This document shows positions 1 to 5,721 of a stretch of 8,477 nucleotides of DNA, in pieces (positions within the stretch are counted from its first letter, which is position 1; each line of letters starts with the position of its first letter). A model generated the notes under the pieces. That model saw only the letters and a list, made by a program, of their open reading frames with translations. It searched no databases and had not been told where the DNA came from. Source of the DNA: Caldisericaceae bacterium (GTDB taxonomy: Bacteria; Caldisericota; Caldisericia; Caldisericales; Caldisericaceae). The position numbers were made by a program, and so were the translations under genes. The stretch covers positions 1 to 8,477 of the forward strand of contig JALSNB010000252.1 in the NCBI GenBank assembly GCA_026987225.1. Direction: 5' to 3'.

Positions 1-746
1 GGGAAAAATTCTATTGTAAACATAAACCTATTTTTGTCCGCATTTTTTATAACGTCAAACAAGTCTTCATAGGAGCCTACATCCTTAATGACATTCGCTT
101 CTCTTGCTATGTTTTCCGGAGAATGGGCGTCAGAATTGGAAACAAGTGTAAAACGGTCGATGTTCCTTACGATATAATTCATTCCCGGATCCGAACTCAA
201 TCCGGTTTCAAGGGCAAATATTCTCTCGCTTTCATCGCCAAAGCACTCTTCTATACTGTCAAATCCGGATTTCGAGCCAAAAAGCCCGAACCACGGCGTC
301 CAGATATGTGCCGGTATAATGTAAACCGCATCGGAAATTTTAAAAAGCTCTTCGGAAAAACGTTCCGCATCCGTAAAAAGAGTCGGGCGCCCGTCAGTCT
401 CAAGGTTTCCGAATTTCTTCAGAACATCGCTCACCTCATAGAGCGTTTTAAAGTCCGGCACGGTTACGATAAGGTGAATTTTTCTCACTTTACCGTTCTT
501 TTTGTAAACAAGGCTTACCTCACCGGAAAGCACGAATTTTATTCCTTCGAACTCAAAAAATCCGTTCTTCAAATCAGTCAATTTATCGCGAAGTTCCTTC
601 TGCCACAACGGGTGCATAATATCGCCTGCTCCGATAATTGTAACACCCTTTTTTCGGGCCCAAAGGGCAATGTTGTCAATATCCATATTTTTGCTTGTTG
701 CCATACTGTAATGAGAATGTATATGAAGATCCACAATATCAATCAT
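1..746 (-). CDS. PHP-domain protein resembling endonuclease Q (EndoQ), N-terminal part; 3' end off the left edge
   Basis: This is the N-terminal 248 residues of a PHP-fold metal-dependent protein; the frame is still open at base 1. The product starts with the PHP signature DLHIHSHYSMATSKNMD (residues 6-22, metal ligands H8 and H10). It continues with GAGDIMHP (39-46; D42, H45), SGEVS (E76), KIH (H91), PAHIWTPWFG (H147) and SNSDAHSP (203-210; D206, H208), a complete set of PHP-type ligands. The DLHIHSxYSMATSK opening and the PAHIWTPWFG/SGFDS block are what I recognise from EndoQ proteins. That family nicks DNA 5' of deaminated bases (uracil, hypoxanthine) and abasic sites, and was characterised in Thermococcales and later in a Bacillus. 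The family's zinc-binding C-terminal part would lie beyond the edge. The ATG at 746 overlaps the preceding stop as ATGA, with GGAGA at 756-752 as ribosome site. Family membership is fairly secure; the repair activity is inferred. Other PHP phosphoesterases are the alternative. Confidence 0.85.
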   Translation of the reverse strand, partial: MIDIVDLHIHSHYSMATSKNMDIDNIALWARKKGVTIIGAGDIMHPLWQKELRDKLTDLKNGFFEFEGIKFVLSGEVSLVYKKNGKVRKIHLIVTVPDFKTLYEVSDVLKKFGNLETDGRPTLFTDAERFSEELFKISDAVYIIPAHIWTPWFGLFGSKSGFDSIEECFGDESERIFALETGLSSDPGMNYIVRNIDRFTLVSNSDAHSPENIAREANVIKDVGSYEDLFDVIKNADKNRFMFTIEFF

Positions 747-1414
747 TTGCATCTCCAAAAAGAAAGCTTAAAAACAAGCCATAAAAATTTTAAAGGATCG
801 ACAATCTGATTTACCTTGCTTTTCGCCTGAACCCTGTAGATTGTTTTTATAGGGACAAATGCAATTTTAAAACCGCACTTTGCGGCCTTTATCAACATCT
901 CGGTTTCTATTTGATAGCGGTGCGAACTGAACTTAATTTTTCTTAGCACTTCGGATCTTATCGCTCTGTAGCCGGACTGACTGTCCAGTATTTTTGTTTT
1001 GCACACAAGCGTCGTAAAAAACGAAGAAAAAGAATTTGCAAAAATTCTTATTTTCGGCATCACATCGGGATTGAACCGCCTTGCGCCGACAACGATGTCG
1101 TAACCTTCGTTTATTTTTTCAATAAAAGACGGGATTTCTTCCGGATCGTGCTGCCCGTCCGCATCCAACACAATGACAACATCAGCCCCTTTCGAAAGCG
1201 CATAGTCAAACCCTTTATACATCGCATCCGCCTTGCCCATATTTGTCTCGTTGTTTATTACCGTTGCTCCGGCCTGCTTCGCAACCAAGCCCGTTTTGTC
1301 GGAAGATCCGTCGTTTACCACGACAACCTCATTAGCATAATTCAACGTGCCCTTCACTACGGATGCAATGTTATTTTCTTCGTTAAATGCGGGAATAACT
1401 GCAATTATCAGCAT
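743..1414 (-). CDS. Family 2 glycosyltransferase, DPM1/DPG-synthase-like
   Basis: A 223-residue GT-A-fold glycosyltransferase. Visible motifs are IPAFNEE (residues 7-13), the nucleotide-binding VNDGSSDKT (33-41), DADGQHDP (84-91, with the DxD metal site D84/D86), DSQSGYRAIR (144-153) and ETEMLIKAA (170-178). These match the dolichol-phosphate-mannose-synthase-like group, which transfers a sugar from a nucleotide sugar to a polyprenyl phosphate or lipid at the cytoplasmic face of the membrane. There is no obvious transmembrane domain apart from a hydrophobic stretch near the C terminus (about 207-219, FLWLVF), so it is probably a soluble or peripheral enzyme. Donor and acceptor cannot be read from sequence. 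The ATG at 1414 lies inside the end of the acyltransferase gene (7-base overlap), with GAGG at 1425-1422 seven bases upstream. The coupling suggests both enzymes work on one glycolipid. Confidence 0.9.
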   Translation of the reverse strand: MLIIAVIPAFNEENNIASVVKGTLNYANEVVVVNDGSSDKTGLVAKQAGATVINNETNMGKADAMYKGFDYALSKGADVVIVLDADGQHDPEEIPSFIEKINEGYDIVVGARRFNPDVMPKIRIFANSFSSFFTTLVCKTKILDSQSGYRAIRSEVLRKIKFSSHRYQIETEMLIKAAKCGFKIAFVPIKTIYRVQAKSKVNQIVDPLKFLWLVFKLSFWRCK

Positions 1415-2277
1415 TTGAACGCCTCAAAGTAGTCAAAGAAATGAAACCATTGGTCAGGATATTTTTTTATATAACTCTCGAGTATCGTTGCGAATCTTTG
1501 CACGTATTCCCTGACAAATTCGTCTTCGCTTTTTCCCTCCTTCTCAATGATAATTTCGGGCTCGAGATACGCACGGTATTTGCCGTCCGCAATCCTTATC
1601 GCACACCCGAAAACGTTTTTTGCATTCGTCCTGTATGCAAGCACCGCACTACCCTTCGGAAAAGTAACGCATCTTCCGAAAAATTTCACTGGCACACCGT
1701 CTTTATTCAAATCCCTATCACTCACAATCGTTGCAATTTCTCCTCTCTTAAGCGCTTTATAAACGCCTATTGCCCCTCCGTTAAACGGATGAACAAAAAC
1801 ATTTCCTTTTCTGCGCACCTCCTCGTAAAGCTTTTCCGTTTTTTCGTCAGGTTGCGGAAGCCCGATTCCGTGCGCTTTATATCCCATATACCCGACAATG
1901 AAACCCGCAACTTCCCAATTTCCGAGATGTGCAGTGGGCACAATCACACCGTTTCCGTCGGATGCAAGAGCGGCCATTTTTTTATCAACACCGTTCAGAT
2001 CGACAAAATCCGTCCAATTATCTTTGTTCCACGTAAAAAGCAAAAAATAATCCGTGATATTCAAAGCAAAATTTTCATAAAGCCTCAGTGCGTATTTTTT
2101 AATCAGTTTTTCATCGTCCCGCCCCAATATGATGCGCAACGTATGAAAAACATGCCTCCGTTTTCCGGTGAAAACCAAAAAATCAAGGTACGCAAGCGCT
2201 CTTGCAATTCCGTAAGAAACTTTCCGCGGAAAGTGCAGGGCAATAAAAATACCTACTCTGTACCAGAAATAAAGCAT
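1408..2277 (-). CDS. HtrB/LpxL-family lysophospholipid-type acyltransferase
   Basis: A 289-residue member of the LpxL/HtrB acyltransferase family, close to the usual length of about 300. It carries the catalytic HX4(D/E) motif as HLGNWE (H117, E122), followed by SDRDLNKDGVPVKFFG (186-201), FPKG (206-209) and a C-terminal QWFHFFDYFE (276-285), all in the expected order. A hydrophobic N-terminal segment (about residues 2-15) fits membrane anchoring at the inner leaflet. The family transfers acyl chains to lipid A precursors in Gram-negatives, and to phosphatidylinositol mannosides (PatA) in actinobacteria. Without the rest of the genome the acceptor is unknown, but the coupled glycosyltransferase suggests a glycolipid. 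The ATG at 2277 shares one base with the stop of the upstream gene (TAATG). It is the only workable start, because an in-frame stop sits at 2289-2287 and no start codon lies between. Confidence 0.88.
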   Translation of the reverse strand: MLYFWYRVGIFIALHFPRKVSYGIARALAYLDFLVFTGKRRHVFHTLRIILGRDDEKLIKKYALRLYENFALNITDYFLLFTWNKDNWTDFVDLNGVDKKMAALASDGNGVIVPTAHLGNWEVAGFIVGYMGYKAHGIGLPQPDEKTEKLYEEVRRKGNVFVHPFNGGAIGVYKALKRGEIATIVSDRDLNKDGVPVKFFGRCVTFPKGSAVLAYRTNAKNVFGCAIRIADGKYRAYLEPEIIIEKEGKSEDEFVREYVQRFATILESYIKKYPDQWFHFFDYFEAFKC

Positions 2278-2283
2278 TACCTC
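2275..2283 (-). promoter_or_regulatory. TAATG stop-start junction with very close GAGG
   Basis: The stop TAA (2279-2277) of the recombinase-like gene and the start ATG (2277-2275) of the acyltransferase share one base. The only Shine-Dalgarno-like element, GAGG at 2283-2280, is two bases from the start, closer than the 6-9 bases seen at most neighbouring genes. This suggests that translation of the acyltransferase depends on terminating ribosomes re-initiating rather than on independent loading. The arrangement is visible; the mechanism is inference. Confidence 0.5.
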
Positions 2284-3191
2284 TTTTTAAATGCCGGATG
2301 GGTCGCAAGGTATTCGAATCTCGTTCTCCTCGCCTCGGGTAAATAGGGGAATTTGGGGACTAAAGTCGCATATCCCATAATATCTTTTACTATGTCTTCC
2401 CTTGTACCGCTACTCAAAAGATGCATGGCGAGAGAGTTTCTTAACATACTCGGCGTAACGTTTTTGTTAAGCCTTGCTTCGTCCGCTTTTTTCTGAACAA
2501 CAATGTATACCGTCTGGCGTGTAATTTTGCCTCCCCTACGGTTTATAAAGAGATATTTTTTAGCGGGATTCTTTATACGAACTCTCTTTAGGAGTTTTTT
2601 CCTCTCCTCCAAATAGTGCTCCAAAACAGGAATAAGGCTTTTGCTGAAAGGTATTACTCTCTTTTTTCCGCCTGCAACACACGTATATGTGGCATTCTTC
2701 AAATCGAGATTTTTGAGCAAAGCATTGGAAGCCTCGGTAGCCTTAAGCCCCGTATTGTAAATAAATAAAATAAGTGCCATATCCCTTGATTCTATAAATC
2801 CCGAAGGTCTCAACACTTTTGTAAGTTTTTTAACTTCTTTTACCGTGAGCGTGGGGATTTCCCTCGGTCCGAGCCCACGGAATTTTATATTGTCAAACGG
2901 ATTTTTACGTGAGAATTTTCCTTCCCTCTTCAGGTAGTTGAAAAAAGTCTTTAAAGATGAGATATTTCTCATAACACTCTTTTCGCCGAGAATCCCTTTT
3001 AGGTAATCAAGATATTCGAGTGCTAATTTGTCATTCGTCTTTTTAATGCTTCTGATACCTTTTTCCCGTAAAAATTCCACAAATTTGTCAAGATCGTTTT
3101 TATACGCGGCAAGCGTATTCGGAGAGAACCTGTTCGATTTCTCCACGTAAGTCAAAAATTCATCCGTGTACTTCTTTATATTATCTCTCAT
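2277..3191 (-). CDS. Tyrosine-recombinase-fold protein (XerC/XerD-like) with degenerate active site
   Basis: A full-length 304-residue protein with Xer architecture. An N-terminal SAM-like core-binding domain covers about residues 5-95 (FSPNTLAAYKNDL at 22-34), and a C-terminal catalytic domain covers about 110-304. Register against XerC/D is clear: YNTGLKATE (145-153), GGKKRVIPF (174-182), TPSMLRNSLAMHLL (246-259), GYATLVPKFPY (273-283) and a final HP near the C terminus (298-299). Measured against the canonical R-K-H-R-H/W-Y set, the residues here are K150 (Arg replaced), K176 (kept), S248 (His replaced), R251 (kept), Y274 (His/Trp replaced) and Y283 (nucleophile kept). Three of six are therefore changed, and normal strand cleavage is doubtful, yet the frame is intact and embedded in the operon, so it does not look like a decaying gene. 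The ATG at 3191 overlaps the Nudix gene by 11 bases, with AAGGTG at 3204-3199. It could be a DNA-binding non-catalytic Xer relative or a recombinase with altered chemistry. Confidence 0.85.
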   Translation of the reverse strand: MRDNIKKYTDEFLTYVEKSNRFSPNTLAAYKNDLDKFVEFLREKGIRSIKKTNDKLALEYLDYLKGILGEKSVMRNISSLKTFFNYLKREGKFSRKNPFDNIKFRGLGPREIPTLTVKEVKKLTKVLRPSGFIESRDMALILFIYNTGLKATEASNALLKNLDLKNATYTCVAGGKKRVIPFSKSLIPVLEHYLEERKKLLKRVRIKNPAKKYLFINRRGGKITRQTVYIVVQKKADEARLNKNVTPSMLRNSLAMHLLSSGTREDIVKDIMGYATLVPKFPYLPEARRTRFEYLATHPAFKKR

Positions 3192-3708
3192 TTTTCATCA
3201 CCTTCCATAATAGTATTCCTATCAAAGTTTTTGCGTCCTTTATTTTATTGGAAAATATATATTCGTCAACCTCGGAAACGGGTAATTTAAACAAATTCAG
3301 CACTTCTCCGGGATCGAGATGTACGTTTCCTTTGTCAAACTTATCCGCATAAAACAAGTAGAGTTTCTCGTCAACAAAACCGGGTGTAGGATAAAATTCG
3401 ACGAGTTTTTTCAAATTCAGCGGTATGAGCCCGACTTCTTCTTCAAGTTCCCTTTTTGCCGCTTGCTCGGGCGTTTCTCCTTTATCAATCCTTCCTGCGG
3501 GTATTTCGATAAGCGTTTCCTCAACCGAGGGCCTGAACTGTTTTATGAGAATAATGTTATCGTTATCCACGGCAATGATACAGGCAGCACTTCCGTTGTA
3601 GCTCGCAGTTTCCCTCTCCCATACCGTTCCGTCGTCATGTTCGACAAGCCTTCTGTAAACGGATATCAGTTTGCCGGAAAATATTTTTTCTTTTTTGATT
3701 ATCTTCAT
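3181..3708 (-). CDS. Nudix hydrolase, ADP-ribose pyrophosphatase type
   Basis: A 175-residue Nudix hydrolase. The Nudix box GX5EX7REUXEEXGU is complete: G72, E78, R86-E87, E90-E91 and G93 (GRIDKGETPEQAAKRELEEE, continuing VGL). A proline 15-16 residues after the box, in YPTPGFVDEKLYLFYA (106-121), is the hallmark of the ADP-ribose-hydrolysing subgroup, which cleaves ADP-ribose to AMP and ribose 5-phosphate. The N-terminal beta-strand region (about 1-40) fits the dimerisation domain of that subgroup. I chose the ATG at 3708 over an in-frame TTG at 3711. AAGGAG at 3720-3715 is six bases from the ATG but only three from the TTG, and the ATG forms a TGATG junction with the stop of subunit D. The protein may act in NAD/ADP-ribose turnover; the exact substrate is inferred. 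A nudF-type name would be reasonable. Confidence 0.9.
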   Translation of the reverse strand: MKIIKKEKIFSGKLISVYRRLVEHDDGTVWERETASYNGSAACIIAVDNDNIILIKQFRPSVEETLIEIPAGRIDKGETPEQAAKRELEEEVGLIPLNLKKLVEFYPTPGFVDEKLYLFYADKFDKGNVHLDPGEVLNLFKLPVSEVDEYIFSNKIKDAKTLIGILLWKVMKNER

Positions 3709-4328
3709 CAATGGCTCCTTATTATGTCTTTGATCTTCAGCAAGCGTGCAATATTTTCCCTGTCCATTTCCTCGAGTTTGTTCGTAATATATTTAATCGT
3801 CTCTTCAAGATCCGGAATCATTATGTATTCGAGTGCGTTTACCCTTCTCCTCGTCTTTGCGATCTCCTTTGCAACAAGGTAAAGCTCTTCCTCTATATAG
3901 GAAAGTTCCACGATTTTCTTCAAAAGTTTTCTCATTCTATCAAAGCTATCGTCAAGAAGGGCATTTGTCAGTGTAAGCGGATACGCATACGGAATGCCTT
4001 TTTCCTCGACAAAAAATTCCGGATAACGCACGTTCATCACGGACTTTTCCGTTGAATTCAGCGTAATGCGATAACTGCCACCCTGAAGAAGGGCATCGAT
4101 TTCTTCGTTTGAGTTTTCGGAAACCGCCATGTAATATTCCTTTTGCAGTGCAATAAACTCCGCATCAAGCGATTTTCTCTCCGAAATAAACCTACCCGCT
4201 ATATCGAGAAAATTACGCATAAGCCCCTCAAGTTTTTCTTTGAGCAGTTTGTGCCCCTTTTTTGCAAGCTGGTAGCGCTCCTTTAACTTGAGGAGCTCCA
4301 TCCTTGTCGGATTTACGTTAAGAAGCAT
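3708..4328 (-). CDS. atpD: V/A-type ATP synthase subunit D (central rotor stalk)
   Basis: A 206-residue subunit D, near the usual length of about 205-215. It opens with the family signature VNPTRMELLKLKERYQLAKKG (residues 5-25) and ends with KTRRRVNALEY (158-168) followed by IPDLEETIKYI (171-181). The N-terminal helix (about 8-70) and C-terminal helix (about 122-202) form the antiparallel coiled coil that turns inside the A3B3 hexamer; the middle segment (about 75-120) is the globular/hairpin part. It couples ATP hydrolysis or synthesis to the membrane ring through subunits F and C. The ATG at 4328 lies within the end of subunit B (11-base overlap) and AAGGAG at 4343-4338 precedes it by nine bases. 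The position after B is the standard one. The name refers to V/A-type nomenclature, not F-type AtpD. Confidence 0.95.
   Translation of the reverse strand: MLLNVNPTRMELLKLKERYQLAKKGHKLLKEKLEGLMRNFLDIAGRFISERKSLDAEFIALQKEYYMAVSENSNEEIDALLQGGSYRITLNSTEKSVMNVRYPEFFVEEKGIPYAYPLTLTNALLDDSFDRMRKLLKKIVELSYIEEELYLVAKEIAKTRRRVNALEYIMIPDLEETIKYITNKLEEMDRENIARLLKIKDIIRSH
3715..3720 (-). promoter_or_regulatory. Ribosome binding site deciding the Nudix start
   Basis: AAGGAG inside the 3' end of the subunit D gene. It is six bases from the ATG at 3708 and only three from the competing TTG at 3711, which favours the ATG. Confidence 0.65.
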
Positions 4329-5721
4329 CCGCTTTTTCTCCTTCTTTCACGTATTTCTTCAGATACTTTTCAATAAATGCAGGCCTTATCCTCTTCAATT
4401 CTTCAACAGGTATCATGGAAAGAAGCCTCCATCCTATATCGAGTGTTTCCTCGATCGAACGGTCTTCGTAAGGATCCTGCTTTACAAACTCCTTTTCAAA
4501 ACGGTCTGCAAATTTTACGAATATCAGGTCGGTTTTGGTAAGTGCGCTTTCACCGAGCACGGTTGCAAGCTCTCTTGCCTCTCTACCTCTCGCATATGCC
4601 GCAAAAAGCTGGTTTAAAACGTCCGAATGGTCTTCCCTCGTTTTTCCTTTGCCTATGCCTTTGTCCTTCAAACGGGAAAGGGACGGCAAAACGTCAATCG
4701 GAGGATAAATCGCCTGCTGGTGCAGATTTCTCGAAAGGTAGATCTGCCCTTCGGTGATATACCCCGTAAGGTCCGGAATGGGATGCGTTTTATCGTCTTC
4801 TGGCATGGTAAGAATCGGGATCTGGGTGATGGAACCTTCTCTTCCCTTTATTCTTCCGGCACGTTCGTACATCGTGGCAAGGTCCGTGTACATATATCCC
4901 GGATAACCTCTTCTGCCGGGCACTTCTTTTCTTGCCGCGGAAATCTCCCTCAACGCTTCGCAGTAGTTCGTCATATCGGTCATAATGACAAGAACATGCA
5001 TGCCTAAGTCAAAAGCAAGGTATTCGGCTACGGTAAGCCCGAACCTCGGAGTTGCAATTCTTTCGATAACCGGGTCGTCTCCGAGATTGATAAACATAAC
5101 GGAACGCTCCAGAGCACCCGTTTCCTTAAAATCGTTCATAAAGTAGTTCGCTTCTTCGAATGTAATACCCATAGCAACAAAGACGACTGCAAATTTTTCG
5201 CCTTCGCCCCTTACCTTTGCCTGCCTTGCAATCTGCGCCGCAAGCTGTGCATGCGGTAAACCCGAACCTGAGAATACGGGAAGTTTCTGCCCCCTGACAA
5301 GGGTATTAAGCCCGTCAATTGCCGAAATACCCGTTTGAATGAATTCGGACGGATAGTTTCTTGCGTAAGGGTTCATCGGCACACCGTTAATATCGGATTT
5401 CTTCTCCGGAATAATGGGAGGTGCACCGTCTATCGGCCTTCCGGAACCGTCAAAAATCCTCCCCAAAATGGAAGGTGCAAGCCCGACCTCAACGCCTCTT
5501 CCGAGAAATTTTACTTTTGTCTGCCCGAGGTTTAGCCCGGAAGTTCCTTCAAAAACCTGTATCAACGCTCTGTCTTGATTGACTTCCAACACCTGCCCTC
5601 TCTTTACGGAACCGTCGGCCGCCTTTATCTCTACGATTTCTCCGTAAGTTGCTCTTTCTATGCTGTCAACAATGATAAGCGGGCCGGATATCTCTCTTGT
5701 TGTGATATATTCTTTAGCCAT
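4318..5721 (-). CDS. atpB: V/A-type ATP synthase subunit B (non-catalytic)
   Basis: A 467-residue subunit B, matching the family length of about 460-470. The N-terminal beta-barrel domain begins MAKEYITTREISGPLIIVD. The place of the Walker A loop is taken by FSGSGLPHAQLAAQIARQA (150-168), which lacks the P-loop lysine, as expected for the regulatory subunit. EVPGRRGYPGYMYTDLATMY (266-285) is diagnostic. LPSLSRL (345-351) contains R350, the arginine corresponding to the finger that reaches into the catalytic site of subunit A in the Enterococcus V1 enzyme. Three B subunits alternate with three A subunits in the cytoplasmic head. An in-frame TTG at 5748 would add nine residues. I prefer the ATG at 5721 because GAGG at 5731-5728 is six bases away and the family normally begins MAKEY. 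It overlaps the end of subunit A by eight bases (ATGGCTAA). Confidence 0.97.
   Translation of the reverse strand: MAKEYITTREISGPLIIVDSIERATYGEIVEIKAADGSVKRGQVLEVNQDRALIQVFEGTSGLNLGQTKVKFLGRGVEVGLAPSILGRIFDGSGRPIDGAPPIIPEKKSDINGVPMNPYARNYPSEFIQTGISAIDGLNTLVRGQKLPVFSGSGLPHAQLAAQIARQAKVRGEGEKFAVVFVAMGITFEEANYFMNDFKETGALERSVMFINLGDDPVIERIATPRFGLTVAEYLAFDLGMHVLVIMTDMTNYCEALREISAARKEVPGRRGYPGYMYTDLATMYERAGRIKGREGSITQIPILTMPEDDKTHPIPDLTGYITEGQIYLSRNLHQQAIYPPIDVLPSLSRLKDKGIGKGKTREDHSDVLNQLFAAYARGREARELATVLGESALTKTDLIFVKFADRFEKEFVKQDPYEDRSIEETLDIGWRLLSMIPVEELKRIRPAFIEKYLKKYVKEGEKADAS

Noticed and set aside
123..809. A plus-strand open frame of 228 codons
   Set aside because: It lies opposite the EndoQ-like gene and the end of the glycosyltransferase. 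It has no recognisable motifs and is rich in Arg, Lys, Phe and Cys in the way antisense translations are. The minus-strand frame here has a complete PHP motif series.
1441..2346. A plus-strand open frame of 301 codons
   Set aside because: It is antisense to the acyltransferase, with no domain signature or operon context. The minus-strand frame has the HX4E motif in the correct family register.
2277..3191. Recombinase-like gene as evidence for an integrated mobile element
   Set aside because: It is an Xer-length protein inside a continuous overlapping operon, with no tRNA, direct repeats, inverted repeats or phage genes nearby, and its active site is degenerate.
4318..5721. Missing Walker A lysine in subunit B as a defect
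   Set aside because: The degenerate loop FSGSGLPH is the normal state of the non-catalytic B subunit.
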